The translations under genes were made by a program, and so were the position numbers. This document shows positions 16,692 through 27,011 of a stretch of DNA of 64,000 bases, one piece after another. Below the pieces are notes generated by a model. It saw nothing but the letters and a program-made list of their open reading frames with translations. It was not told where the DNA came from and made no database searches. Every line of letters starts with the position of its first letter. Position 1 is the first letter of the stretch. Origin of the DNA: Halolamina pelagica (GTDB lineage: Archaea; Halobacteriota; Halobacteria; Halobacteriales; Haloferacaceae); assembly GCF_900115675.1 (NCBI RefSeq), contig NZ_FOXI01000004.1, positions 1-64,000 of the forward strand, read 5' to 3'.

Positions 16692-18158
16692 ATGGCTGAC
16701 TGGACCGAGTCCTACCGGCCCGACACGCTCTCGGCGGTCCGGGGGAACGACAAGGCCCGCGACGCCTTCGAGGACTGGGGGCGGACGTGGGACGACCACC
16801 GGGAGGCGGTGATCCTCTATGGCAGCCCCGGCGTCGGCAAGACTTCCGCGGCCCACGCGCTCGCGTCGGACATGGGCTGGGAGACGGTCGAACTCAACGC
16901 GTCCGACCAGCGCACCGCCGACGCGATCGAGCGCTTCGCCGGCCGCGCGGCGCGGAACGAGACCCTCGGCGGCGACGCCACCGACGAGGGCGGCCGCCAG
17001 CTCGTCATCGTCGACGAGGCCGACAACATCCACGGCAACTACGACCGCGGCGGCGCGCAGGCGATCACCGAACTGGTGAAGGAGGCGAACCAGCCGATCG
17101 TCCTCATCGCCAACGAGTTCTACGACATGAGCCGCGGGCTCCGGAACGCGTGTCGGGACATCGAGTTCCGGGACGTCTCCGCGCGCTCGATCGTCCCCGT
17201 CCTGCGGGACATCTGCCGGAAGGAGGGGATCGAGTTCGACTCCGACGCGCTCCAGCGCATCGCCGACGCCAACAGCGGCGACCTCCGGGGGGCGGTCAAG
17301 GACCTGCAGGCGACGGCGGAGGGGAAAGACCACCTCACCGTCGAGGACGTGGTCACCGGCGACCGCGACACCACGGCGGGCATCTTCACCGTCCTCGACG
17401 CGATCCTCAAGGAGGAGGAGAGCGCCCAGGACGCGCTCCACGTCGCCTACGACGCCGACGAGACGCCCGACGACCTCACCGCGTGGGTCGAGGACAAGGT
17501 GATGAAGGTGTACGGCCCCGAGGAGACCGTCCGGGCCTACGAGTTCATCGCCAACGCCGACCGCTGGCTCGGCCGCGTGCAGGCCACACAGGAGTACTCC
17601 TACTGGCGCTACGTCACCGACAATATCGCCGCCGGCGTCGCCGCCTCGCGGGACGGCACCTACGGCGGCTGGACGCAGTACGGGGGCCGCCCGCAGATGT
17701 GGCCCTCCTCGGACGCCACGATCGACGAGATCTGCCGGAAGATCGCCGTCTCCGGCGGGCTGAGCATCGAGACCGCGCGCCGCGAGGTGCTCCCGTTCCT
17801 CTCGGCGATGATTCACCACTGCAAACCGCGGGACCTCACCGTGGCCGTGACGGCGCACTTCGAGTTCGACGAGGAAGACCTCGCGGCCGTCTCGGGCAGC
17901 GGCGAGTCCACCAACAAGGTGCAGGGGATCGTCGAGGACGCCCAGGAACTCCGGGAGGCGGAACTCGAGGAGCACGCCGGCGGCGCCTTCGCCGGCGACC
18001 CGCCCGAGCGCGACGACGCGCCAGCGAGCGGCGAGCCCGCCTCCGAAGCAACAGACTCGGCGGCGGACGCCGACGGGGACACCGACGCCGACGAGCCCGC
18101 AGACCCCGAGGAGGAGGAAGCCGACGACTCGCAGGCGGGGCTCTCGGACTTCGTCTGA
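16692..18158 (+). CDS. rfcL: Replication factor C large subunit
   Basis: The large subunit of the clamp loader that opens the PCNA ring at primer-template junctions. 488 residues: N-terminal WTESYRPDTLSAVRGND, Walker A ILYGSPGVGKTSAAHALA, Walker B LVIVDEADNIHG, sensor 1 IVLIANEFYDMS and sensor 2 ANSGDLRGAVKDLQ. A helical collar follows, then an Asp/Glu/Ala-rich linker (about 425-480) and a terminal QAGLSDFV that resembles a PCNA-interacting (PIP) peptide. This domain order is standard for archaeal RfcL. Convergent with a small Tat lipoprotein gene 19 bases away. Confidence 0.95.
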   Translation: MADWTESYRPDTLSAVRGNDKARDAFEDWGRTWDDHREAVILYGSPGVGKTSAAHALASDMGWETVELNASDQRTADAIERFAGRAARNETLGGDATDEGGRQLVIVDEADNIHGNYDRGGAQAITELVKEANQPIVLIANEFYDMSRGLRNACRDIEFRDVSARSIVPVLRDICRKEGIEFDSDALQRIADANSGDLRGAVKDLQATAEGKDHLTVEDVVTGDRDTTAGIFTVLDAILKEEESAQDALHVAYDADETPDDLTAWVEDKVMKVYGPEETVRAYEFIANADRWLGRVQATQEYSYWRYVTDNIAAGVAASRDGTYGGWTQYGGRPQMWPSSDATIDEICRKIAVSGGLSIETARREVLPFLSAMIHHCKPRDLTVAVTAHFEFDEEDLAAVSGSGESTNKVQGIVEDAQELREAELEEHAGGAFAGDPPERDDAPASGEPASEATDSAADADGDTDADEPADPEEEEADDSQAGLSDFV

Positions 18159-18177
18159 CCGCGGTCACGCGAGCGTC

Positions 18178-18624
18178 TCAGTCGTCGGCGGTCGTCGCCC
18201 GTGCGGTCACACCCCGTTCTCGCACGGTGACGAGCATCGTGTCGGCACCCGTGGGGCCGGGGAGCGCGGCGTGGAGTTCGATCCGGCTGCGATCGCCGTC
18301 GGCGTCGACGACGGCCTCGAACGCCCAGCGACCTGGCGACGGGAAGAAGTCGGCGACTGCTCGCTCGCCACGGGCCTGGACACGGTACTCCTCGGTAACC
18401 TCTGGATCGTCGAGCGTCCGGTCTTTCGGCGTGGCCGGCGAGGCGGTGGCGTCCCCGGTTTCGTGGTCGGGCACGACGGCGGCCCGGACCGAGACGGTGA
18501 CCGATTCGGCCCGGCGGTTTCGGAGGTGGAGCCCGCCGGGGACGGTGTTCTCGCGGAACGACCGCCCACACCCCGCGAGCGCGACCGGGAGGCTGGCGAG
18601 TACGGCGCGGCGGGACCAGTGCAT
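18178..18624 (-). CDS. Small Tat lipoprotein of unknown function
   Basis: 148 residues. MHWSRRAVLASLPVALAGCGRSF holds a twin-arginine motif and a lipobox (LAGC), so the mature protein should be exported by Tat and anchored to the membrane through Cys19. The remainder is a small beta-rich domain (GLHLRNRRAESVTVSVRAAVVPDHETG ... GRWAFEAVVDADGDRSRIELHA) with no recognised catalytic residues. Similar short lipoproteins are abundant in haloarchaea. It lies just downstream of the heme A synthase gene on the same strand (47-bp gap). Confidence 0.75.
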   Translation of the reverse strand: MHWSRRAVLASLPVALAGCGRSFRENTVPGGLHLRNRRAESVTVSVRAAVVPDHETGDATASPATPKDRTLDDPEVTEEYRVQARGERAVADFFPSPGRWAFEAVVDADGDRSRIELHAALPGPTGADTMLVTVRERGVTARATTADD

Positions 18625-18671
18625 GGCCGGTAGCTACGGGGGCGAGGAAAAGAGCGTTGGGACGGGGGGCG

Positions 18672-19514
18672 CTACGCCAGCGAGGGCCGCCCCTCGTTCG
18701 ACCCGCCGCGGGCCGCGTAGGCGACGACGGCCGCGGCGGCGAAGCCGACGAGGTAGAGCAGCCCGTTGACGAGGCGGGCCTCGTCGGTGTACACCACCAG
18801 ATCCCGGCCGAGCAGGGTCACGAGGAACACGGCGGCGCCGGCGACGAACACGCCGGGACGGTAGCGCGCCAGCCCAGTGCCGGGCAGCCAGACCGCGGCG
18901 GCGACCAGCGCGGCGAAGGCGGCGAGGGCGGTTAGCGCGAACGCGCCCTGTGCGGCCGGGCCGTAGTCGATCACCGGACTCACACGGCTGACGAGGAAGT
19001 TCGCGACGATCAGCACCAGCGCCGCGCCGACGGCCAGCCGACTCCGTTCGTGGGCCGAACGCCGGTAGTGGCCGTTCATCGCCGAGATCGTCGACAGCGT
19101 CAGCGCGGTGAAGATCGAGAGCGCGAACAGCAGGTGGGCGGCGTGGGTCGGCACCGAGTACCCCCACGGGATCGCGCCGTTGAGCGTCACCGTGATCGCG
19201 CCGACGGAGATCTGGAACGGGAGCAGGACGAGCGCCGCCGTGGCGAACAGCGCGGTCTTGCGGTCCTGCTCGCCGCGCCAGGCGGCGGCGACGACGCCGA
19301 CGATCGCGAACCCGGTGATCATCGCCACGAGGCGGTGGAACCACTCGATGAAGCTCGGGACCGTCTGTGGCAACACGCCGCCGTCACACAGCGGCCACTG
19401 CTGGGAGCAGGCCAGCCCGGACCCCGTCGCCGCGGTGTACACGCCGAGCGCGACGAGGATGCCGGTCAGGGCCGTGGTGAACAGGGCGAACCGCCGGTAG
19501 CTGGGGCGCTTCAT
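18672..19514 (-). CDS. ctaA: Heme A synthase (CtaA/COX15)
   Basis: 280 residues, about eight membrane helices. MKRPSYRRFALFTTALTGILVALGVYTAATGSGLACSQQWPLCDG contains the first helix and the extracytoplasmic Cys pair (CX6C) typical of CtaA/COX15. FIEWFHRLVAM and VPTHAAHLLFAL carry the heme-ligand histidines of the two helical bundles. It oxidises the heme O methyl group to make heme A for terminal oxidases. ATG at 19514 was chosen; the antisense frame continues far upstream opposite the next gene but is not coding. Divergent from the M24-like gene at 19620. Confidence 0.92.
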   Translation of the reverse strand: MKRPSYRRFALFTTALTGILVALGVYTAATGSGLACSQQWPLCDGGVLPQTVPSFIEWFHRLVAMITGFAIVGVVAAAWRGEQDRKTALFATAALVLLPFQISVGAITVTLNGAIPWGYSVPTHAAHLLFALSIFTALTLSTISAMNGHYRRSAHERSRLAVGAALVLIVANFLVSRVSPVIDYGPAAQGAFALTALAAFAALVAAAVWLPGTGLARYRPGVFVAGAAVFLVTLLGRDLVVYTDEARLVNGLLYLVGFAAAAVVAYAARGGSNEGRPSLA

Positions 19515-19619
19515 TGGCCGGAACTCCGGCACGAATCCACTTGGACGTTCCGTTACAGGCGCGCTCGCGCGCGAGGCACGGAGCGGCGCGTTGAAGTCGG
19601 CGGCGCCGCCAGCGCGGGT

Positions 19620-20723
19620 ATGGTCGACCTCGATGCCCGCGCCGACCGCCTCGACGCGTATCTGGCGGCGACGGGCGCCGACGCCGTCTGGTTCGCCCGA
19701 CCGAACGCGTTCGCGTGGCTCACCGGTGGCGACAACGCCGCCAGCGCGAGCGACGCCGTCGGCGTCGCCGCGGCGGGCTACGCGCCCGAACGCACGCCCT
19801 CGTTCTGCGCCGTCGCACTCGCGGGGGAAGCCGACCGTATCGCCGCCGAGGAGCTCCCCGAGGCGTTCACCGTCGAGACCGTCCCGTGGCACGAACCGCT
19901 GGGCGATGCCGTCGCCGCCGAGACGGTCGGGTCCGGCGTCGCCGACTTCGACGCCCCCGGGCTGGACCGCGTCGACGCCGGCCCCCTCCGGCAGCCACTC
20001 GCCGCGGACGACGTGGAGCGCTACCGCGCGCTCGCCGAGGAGACGGCCGCGGCCGTCGAGCGCGTCGCCCGCGAACTCGATTCCGAGGACGCCGAGTACG
20101 AGGCCGCCTCGGCGCTGCGGATCGCGCTCTCCTCCGGCGAGATGTCGGCGCCGGTCGTCCGGGTCGCCGGGAGCGAGCGCGCCGAGGCGTACCACTCCCC
20201 GCCCGCCGGCGCCGACGAACTCGGCGACTACGCGGTGATCACCGTCACGACGGAGCGCCGGGGGCTCCACGCCTCGCTCAGCCGGACCGTCGCGTTCGAC
20301 CCGCCCGAGCGCTTCGAGGCGCAGTTCCGGGCGGCCGCGCGGGTCGAGGCGACCGCGCTGGCGGCGACCCGCGAGGCCGCCGAGTCCGATGGCGACGCGG
20401 GCGACGTGTTCGATGCGATCCGGGCGGCGTACGACGAGGTCGGCTTCCCCGACGCGTGGGAGGCGGGCGAGCAGGGTGGTGCTGCAGGGTTCGCCCGCCG
20501 GGAGTGGCTGGCGGCGCCGGACGCCGCCATGGAGGTGCGGGCGCCGATGGGCTACGCGTACAACCCCGTCGTCGGCGGCGCGCGCAGCGAGGACACCTAC
20601 CTCGTCGAGGACGGCGAGGACGCGTTCGAGTGTCTGACTGCGACGCCGAACTGGCCGACGTTCGACGTGGACGCCGTCGGCCACGACCTGACGCTCGAGC
20701 GACACGCGCCGTACGCGCCCTGA
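19620..20723 (+). CDS. M24 peptidase-fold protein lacking metal ligands
   Basis: 367 residues. The N-terminal creatinase-like domain (DRLDAYLAATGADAVWFARPNAFAWLTGGDNAA) and C-terminal pita-bread domain align with Xaa-Pro peptidases. The two Asp metal ligands are absent: the strand that should read VIVDxG is AVITVT (205-210) and the SDxTRT block is SLSRT (219-223). The HGIGL histidine block is also missing, and only GGARSEDTYLVEDG near the end keeps the family look. This suggests a pseudo-enzyme or a changed activity; the intact paralogue at 35633 shows what is missing. Start at ATG 19620. Confidence 0.75.
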   Translation: MVDLDARADRLDAYLAATGADAVWFARPNAFAWLTGGDNAASASDAVGVAAAGYAPERTPSFCAVALAGEADRIAAEELPEAFTVETVPWHEPLGDAVAAETVGSGVADFDAPGLDRVDAGPLRQPLAADDVERYRALAEETAAAVERVARELDSEDAEYEAASALRIALSSGEMSAPVVRVAGSERAEAYHSPPAGADELGDYAVITVTTERRGLHASLSRTVAFDPPERFEAQFRAAARVEATALAATREAAESDGDAGDVFDAIRAAYDEVGFPDAWEAGEQGGAAGFARREWLAAPDAAMEVRAPMGYAYNPVVGGARSEDTYLVEDGEDAFECLTATPNWPTFDVDAVGHDLTLERHAPYAP

Positions 20724-20814
20724 GGCGGCCTTCCCCAGCGGGCCGCACTGCCGCTCGTTCGTCGGACCCGCCCGTCGTGTGGCGTCGACGCCGTCCGGGA
20801 CCGGCCTGCGGGTA

Positions 20815-20860
20815 GTTCGACAAGTGTCGAACGGCGTTACGACGCAGGTGGATAGATTTT
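20815..20860 (+). promoter_or_regulatory. Palindrome and TATA-like element upstream of malic enzyme
   Basis: GTTCGACA-AG-TGTCGAAC (20815-20832) has perfect 8-bp arms around two bases, the form of a dimeric repressor or activator site. A TATA-like TAGATTTT (20853-20860) lies 27-34 bases before the malic enzyme ATG. A regulator bound at the palindrome would sit just upstream of the BRE/TATA region. Confidence 0.55.
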
Positions 20861-20886
20861 TGACGGCCCCGAGTGACCCCGAGCGT

Positions 20887-23142
<2,256 letters not shown>

Positions 23143-23189
23143 GTCGGGGTCCCGGGAAACCGGCAATCCCGGCCACTGACCCACCATTT

Positions 23190-23206
23190 ACGTCGAATTA
23201 CGACGT
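23190..23206. promoter_or_regulatory. Inverted repeat in the spacer before the peptide ABC operon
   Basis: ACGTCG-AATTA-CGACGT, 6-bp arms around 5 bases, in an unusually AT-rich patch. It lies 48 bases past the malic enzyme stop and about 110 before the operon start. It could be a terminator hairpin or an operator; position alone cannot decide. Confidence 0.35.
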
Positions 23207-23288
23207 TGTTCACCGTCGGTTTCGCATTCCTTCTTTGACGTATCTCCCCGACAGCGACCGGAAAGTGGTATGCGGACGTGGCGCAGGG

Positions 23289-23294
23289 TATAAG
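23289..23294 (+). promoter_or_regulatory. TATA box of the peptide ABC transporter operon
   Basis: TATAAG at 23289-23294 stands 25-30 bases before the ATG at 23319, the distance expected for a leaderless haloarchaeal transcript. This supports the chosen start of the substrate-binding protein. Confidence 0.65.
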
Positions 23295-23318
23295 TCGATC
23301 CGCCACGACCGACTGTCT

Positions 23319-24971
23319 ATGTCTCACAAAGACAGTCCGGACGTGAGTCGACGGAAGTTCCTCGGCTTCGCGGGCGCCGCGACGGCGACGGCCGTCGCCG
23401 GCTGTGGCGGCAACGGTGGCACGGACACCGACACCGACGAGCCCGGCGGCGACGGCACCGACGAGCCCACGGACACGCCGAGCGACGGGACGCCGACGGA
23501 GCGACCGGAGCCCGAAACTCGCGACGGCTACCTCCAGCGCGCGAACCGCATCGCCCACGAGCAGGCGCCGTGGGTGTTCCTCAACCGCCAGTACTCCGTC
23601 TACGGCAAGAGCGACGACATCGAGTGGCAGGCCCGCGCCGACGAGTTCATCGACGCCTACGCCATCTCGCCGGCGACCGACAGCGGCGACGACGTGGTGA
23701 TCAACCAGTCCCAGATGGACAGCGGGCTCGACCCGCAGGACCACCGCGCGACGCCGACGGACAACATCGTGATGCAGGCCTACGAAAAGCTGCTCGACCG
23801 CGACCGGGAGGGCGGCATCGTCGACTCGTTGGCCGAGGACTACAGCCGGCAGGAGGAGGGCTTGGTGCGGTTCCAGATCCGCGACGGGGTCTCCTTCCAC
23901 TCCGGGGACAACCTCACCCCCGAGGACGTGGCGTACTCGATCAACCGCATCGTCGACCCCGACACGGGCATCGCCAGCCCCCAGCAGGACCAGCTCGCGG
24001 GCGTGACCGGCGCCGAAGTGGTCGACGGCGAGCGCGCCGTCGACGTGATGAGCGACGGGCTCAACCCCATCGTGTTCTCGCTGTTCGCGAGCTACGGCCC
24101 CATCGTGAACAAGTCGTGGATCCAGTCCAACGAGAACTCCTACGTCAACCAGCACATGGACGGCACCGGGCCGTTCGTGCTGGAGACGTACGAGCAGGGC
24201 GTCCAAGTGGTGTTCAACCGCAACGACAACTACTGGAAGGAGGCCGCGGAGATCAGCAGCCTCACCATCGAGTCCGCCAGCGAGTCGAGCACGCGCGTCA
24301 ACTCCCTGCTCTCCGACGAGTCGGACATCATCGTCAACGTGCCGCCCCAAGAGGTCAGTCGCGTCGAGGAGAACGACGGGTCGAGCATCGCGGCGGCACC
24401 GTCGACGCGCGTCATCTTCAGCGCGATGCGCTACGACGTGGAGCCGTTCGATTCCCCCGAGTTCCGCCAGGCCGTCAACTACGCGATCGACCTCGAGAGC
24501 ATCGTCCAGAACGTGCTGAGCACGTTCGGGGATCAGACCGCCCAGCCGACCCTCGACGGCTACTTCGGCTTCAACGAGGACCTCGACCCGTACCCGTACG
24601 ACCCCGAGGAGGCCGAGGCGCTGGTCGAGGAGTCCGGCTACGCGGGCGTGGAGGTCGAACTCCACACCCCGGTCGGTCGCTACCTCAACGACGTCCAGAT
24701 CGCCCAGGCGGTCGCGGGCTACCTCGACGACCTCGAGAACGTCACTGCGAGCGTCAACCAGCGTGACTTCCAGGCGCTCGCCAGCGAGGTCACCGACGGG
24801 GACATCGAGACGAACCCCCACTGGTACCTGCTCGGCTGGGGTAACACGACCTTCGACGCGAGTCAGACGCTCATCCCGCTGCTCACCAGCGACGGGGTCC
24901 TCACCAGCTGGTCGAACGAGGAGTTCGATCGCGTGGTGGAGGAAGCACAGAGCATGCCAAGCGAACAGTAG
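23319..24971 (+). CDS. Peptide ABC transporter substrate-binding protein, apparently circularly permuted
   Basis: 550 residues. It has a Tat signal (SRRKFLGFAG), a lipobox with Cys29 and an acidic Thr/Asp/Pro linker to about residue 65. From about 125 on it follows a family-5 solute-binding protein: INQSQMDSGLDPQDHRATPTDNIVMQAYEKLL, VRFQIRDGVSFHSGDNLTPEDVAYSINRI, GTGPFVLETYEQG. Residues about 68-118 (GYLQRANRIAHEQAPWVFLN ... ARADEFIDAYAIS) look like the block that normally ends such proteins, and the chain here stops at EEFDRVVEEAQSMPSEQ, just where that block would follow. It binds peptides or similar solutes outside the membrane. First gene of the operon. Confidence 0.85.
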   Translation: MSHKDSPDVSRRKFLGFAGAATATAVAGCGGNGGTDTDTDEPGGDGTDEPTDTPSDGTPTERPEPETRDGYLQRANRIAHEQAPWVFLNRQYSVYGKSDDIEWQARADEFIDAYAISPATDSGDDVVINQSQMDSGLDPQDHRATPTDNIVMQAYEKLLDRDREGGIVDSLAEDYSRQEEGLVRFQIRDGVSFHSGDNLTPEDVAYSINRIVDPDTGIASPQQDQLAGVTGAEVVDGERAVDVMSDGLNPIVFSLFASYGPIVNKSWIQSNENSYVNQHMDGTGPFVLETYEQGVQVVFNRNDNYWKEAAEISSLTIESASESSTRVNSLLSDESDIIVNVPPQEVSRVEENDGSSIAAAPSTRVIFSAMRYDVEPFDSPEFRQAVNYAIDLESIVQNVLSTFGDQTAQPTLDGYFGFNEDLDPYPYDPEEAEALVEESGYAGVEVELHTPVGRYLNDVQIAQAVAGYLDDLENVTASVNQRDFQALASEVTDGDIETNPHWYLLGWGNTTFDASQTLIPLLTSDGVLTSWSNEEFDRVVEEAQSMPSEQ

Positions 24972-25970
24972 ATGTCGTACGGACGATTCCTGCTGAAGCG
25001 GGGGCTTCAAGGAATCGTGGTGGTCTGGGGCGTGGTCACCATCGTGTTCATGCTCCGGTTCATCACGCCGGGGAACGCCGTCGACGCTGTCGCCCCGTTG
25101 GACGCGAGCCCCGAGCTTCGCGAACGCATCGCGGAGGAGCTGGGCCTCGACCAGCCGCTGTACGTCCAGTACCTGGACTACCTCTGGGAACTGCTCAACG
25201 GCGACATGGGGTACTCCTACATCTCCGGGATCGAGGCGAGTTCGATGGTGTTCTCGAAGCTCCCGGCGACGGTCGAACTCGCCGTCGCCAGCAGCATCAT
25301 CGCCATCGGGCTGTCGATCCCGCTGGGCGTGATCAGTGCGACTCGGCGCCACGAGCCCGCGGACTACGCGGCGACGACGTTCTCGCTCGTGGGGATCTCC
25401 ACCCCGAACTTCTGGCTGGGGATCATGCTGATCCTGCTGCTCTCGGTGCAGTTCGGGATCTTCCCCACCAGCGGGCGGGCGTTCGGCTTCGTTCAGGCGT
25501 TCCGGATCACCGCGAACCAGGGGCTCGGTGCCGGCGCCGACGCGTTCTACCAGTGGCTCCGGTTCATCACCCTCCCCGCAGTGACGCTCGGGACGTACTT
25601 CACGGCGCTGATCACCCGACTCACCCGTTCGGGGATGCTCGAGGAGTTGGGGCAGTCCTACGTGCGGGCGACCCGCGCGAAGGGGCTGCCCGAGTCACTG
25701 GTCCGCTACAAGCACGCGCTGCGGAACACCCTGATCCCGGTGATCACCGTCCTCGGCCTGCAGTTGGGGACGCTGATCGGCGGCGCGGTCATCACCGAGT
25801 CGGTGTTCTCGTGGCCGGGACTGGGGACCACACTGATCAACGCCATCAACGCCCGTGACTGGCCGATCCTGCAGGCGACGCTCGTCGTGATCGGCACCGG
25901 GTTCGTCATCGTGAATCTGGTCGTCGACGCCATCTACGCGTATCTCGACCCACAGGTGGTCGCTGAATGA
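24972..25970 (+). CDS. dppB: Peptide ABC transporter permease (DppB type)
   Basis: 332 residues, six membrane helices. The start MSYGRFLLKRGLQGIVVVWGVVTIVFMLRFITPGNAVDA and the segment LGLDQPLYVQYLDYLWELLNGDMGYS are canonical for DppB/OppB. The EAA loop reads YVRATRAKGLPESLVRYKHALRNTLIPVITVLGLQLG and contacts the ATPases. It begins at the base after the stop of the binding protein and overlaps the next gene by ATGA. It forms the translocation channel with DppC. Confidence 0.94.
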   Translation: MSYGRFLLKRGLQGIVVVWGVVTIVFMLRFITPGNAVDAVAPLDASPELRERIAEELGLDQPLYVQYLDYLWELLNGDMGYSYISGIEASSMVFSKLPATVELAVASSIIAIGLSIPLGVISATRRHEPADYAATTFSLVGISTPNFWLGIMLILLLSVQFGIFPTSGRAFGFVQAFRITANQGLGAGADAFYQWLRFITLPAVTLGTYFTALITRLTRSGMLEELGQSYVRATRAKGLPESLVRYKHALRNTLIPVITVLGLQLGTLIGGAVITESVFSWPGLGTTLINAINARDWPILQATLVVIGTGFVIVNLVVDAIYAYLDPQVVAE

Positions 25971-27010
25971 TCTCTCCACGTACGCTCCGAAACCTCCGGA
26001 AGGAACTCCGTTCCAGCGCGCTGGCGAAGATAGGTATCGTGCTCGTGCTCGCGATGATCCTGGTCGCGGCCTTCGCGCCCTTCATCGCGCTGCACAACCC
26101 GACCAACCAGGACCTCGACGAGAACACCCTCCCGCCGATGGGGTTCAGCCGGACCACCGAGGAGACGACCTCGGAGATGGTCAACGGCTCGCTCCAACTC
26201 ACCAACGAGACCGTGTACGTCAACGCCACTGCGAGCCACCCGCTGGGGACGAACTCCCTCGGCCAGGACGTCTACTCCCGCGCGGTGTATGGCGCCCGCA
26301 CGTCGATGATGGTCGGCGTGTTGGGCACGGTACTCGCCGCCATCTTGGGGGTGAGCGTCGGCCTCGTCGCGGGCTTCTACCGCGGCCGCATCGACGACGC
26401 GCTGATGCGCTTTGCGGACGTGTCGCTGGCGTTCCCCTCGCTCGTGTTGGCCATCGCACTGATCGGGCTGTGGGGCCGGGCGGCCGTCGACGTGCCCGAC
26501 CCGTTCGTCGTGTTCGGGCTCGTCGACCCGGTGAGATCGGCGCTCGGCTTACCGACCGGGATGCCCGACTCCTTCGTGCTCCCGGGGACGGTCATCGTCG
26601 TCGTCGGGCTCGTCAACTGGGTCTGGTTCGCCCGGATCGCCCGCGGCGAGGCGCTGTCGATCCGCGAGGAGGAGTACGTCAAGGCCGCCCGCGCGCTGGG
26701 CGCCAGCGACGCCCGGATCATCGGGCGTCACGTGCTCCCCAACGCGACGACGCCGATCCTCGTGCTCGCGACGATCCAGGTCGCCGCGATCATCCTGCTC
26801 GAGTCCTCGCTGTCGTTCCTCGGGTTCTCGGGGACGACGCTGTCGTGGGGCTTCGACATCTCGCAGGGGCGGGGCTACCTCTCGACGGCGTGGTGGATCG
26901 CCACCATCCCCGGGATCGCGATCGTGCTCGCGGTGATCGGCGTCAACCTCGTCGGCGACTGGCTCAGGGACGCCTTGGACCCCGGCATCGAGGGGGAGGG
27001 GGGTGTCTGA
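25967..27010 (+). CDS. dppC: Peptide ABC transporter permease (DppC type)
   Basis: 347 residues with an N-terminal helix (LAKIGIVLVLAMILVAAFAPFIAL). A loop with HPLGTNSLGQDVYSRAVYGARTSMMVG is the DppC/OppC signature, and the EAA loop is YVKAARALGASDARIIGRHVLPNATTPILVLATIQ. The about 50-residue extracytoplasmic stretch before HPLGTNSLG (FSRTTEETTSEMVNGSLQLTNETVYVNA) is longer than in bacterial relatives. Starts by 4-base overlap with dppB and ends just inside the start region of the next ATPase gene. Confidence 0.94.
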   Translation: MISPRTLRNLRKELRSSALAKIGIVLVLAMILVAAFAPFIALHNPTNQDLDENTLPPMGFSRTTEETTSEMVNGSLQLTNETVYVNATASHPLGTNSLGQDVYSRAVYGARTSMMVGVLGTVLAAILGVSVGLVAGFYRGRIDDALMRFADVSLAFPSLVLAIALIGLWGRAAVDVPDPFVVFGLVDPVRSALGLPTGMPDSFVLPGTVIVVVGLVNWVWFARIARGEALSIREEEYVKAARALGASDARIIGRHVLPNATTPILVLATIQVAAIILLESSLSFLGFSGTTLSWGFDISQGRGYLSTAWWIATIPGIAIVLAVIGVNLVGDWLRDALDPGIEGEGGV

Positions 27011-27011
27011 G

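Noticed and set aside
15957-17975. 672-residue minus-strand frame opposite DUF2891 and rfcL
   Set aside because: Antisense shadow; both sense genes are supported by domain motifs.
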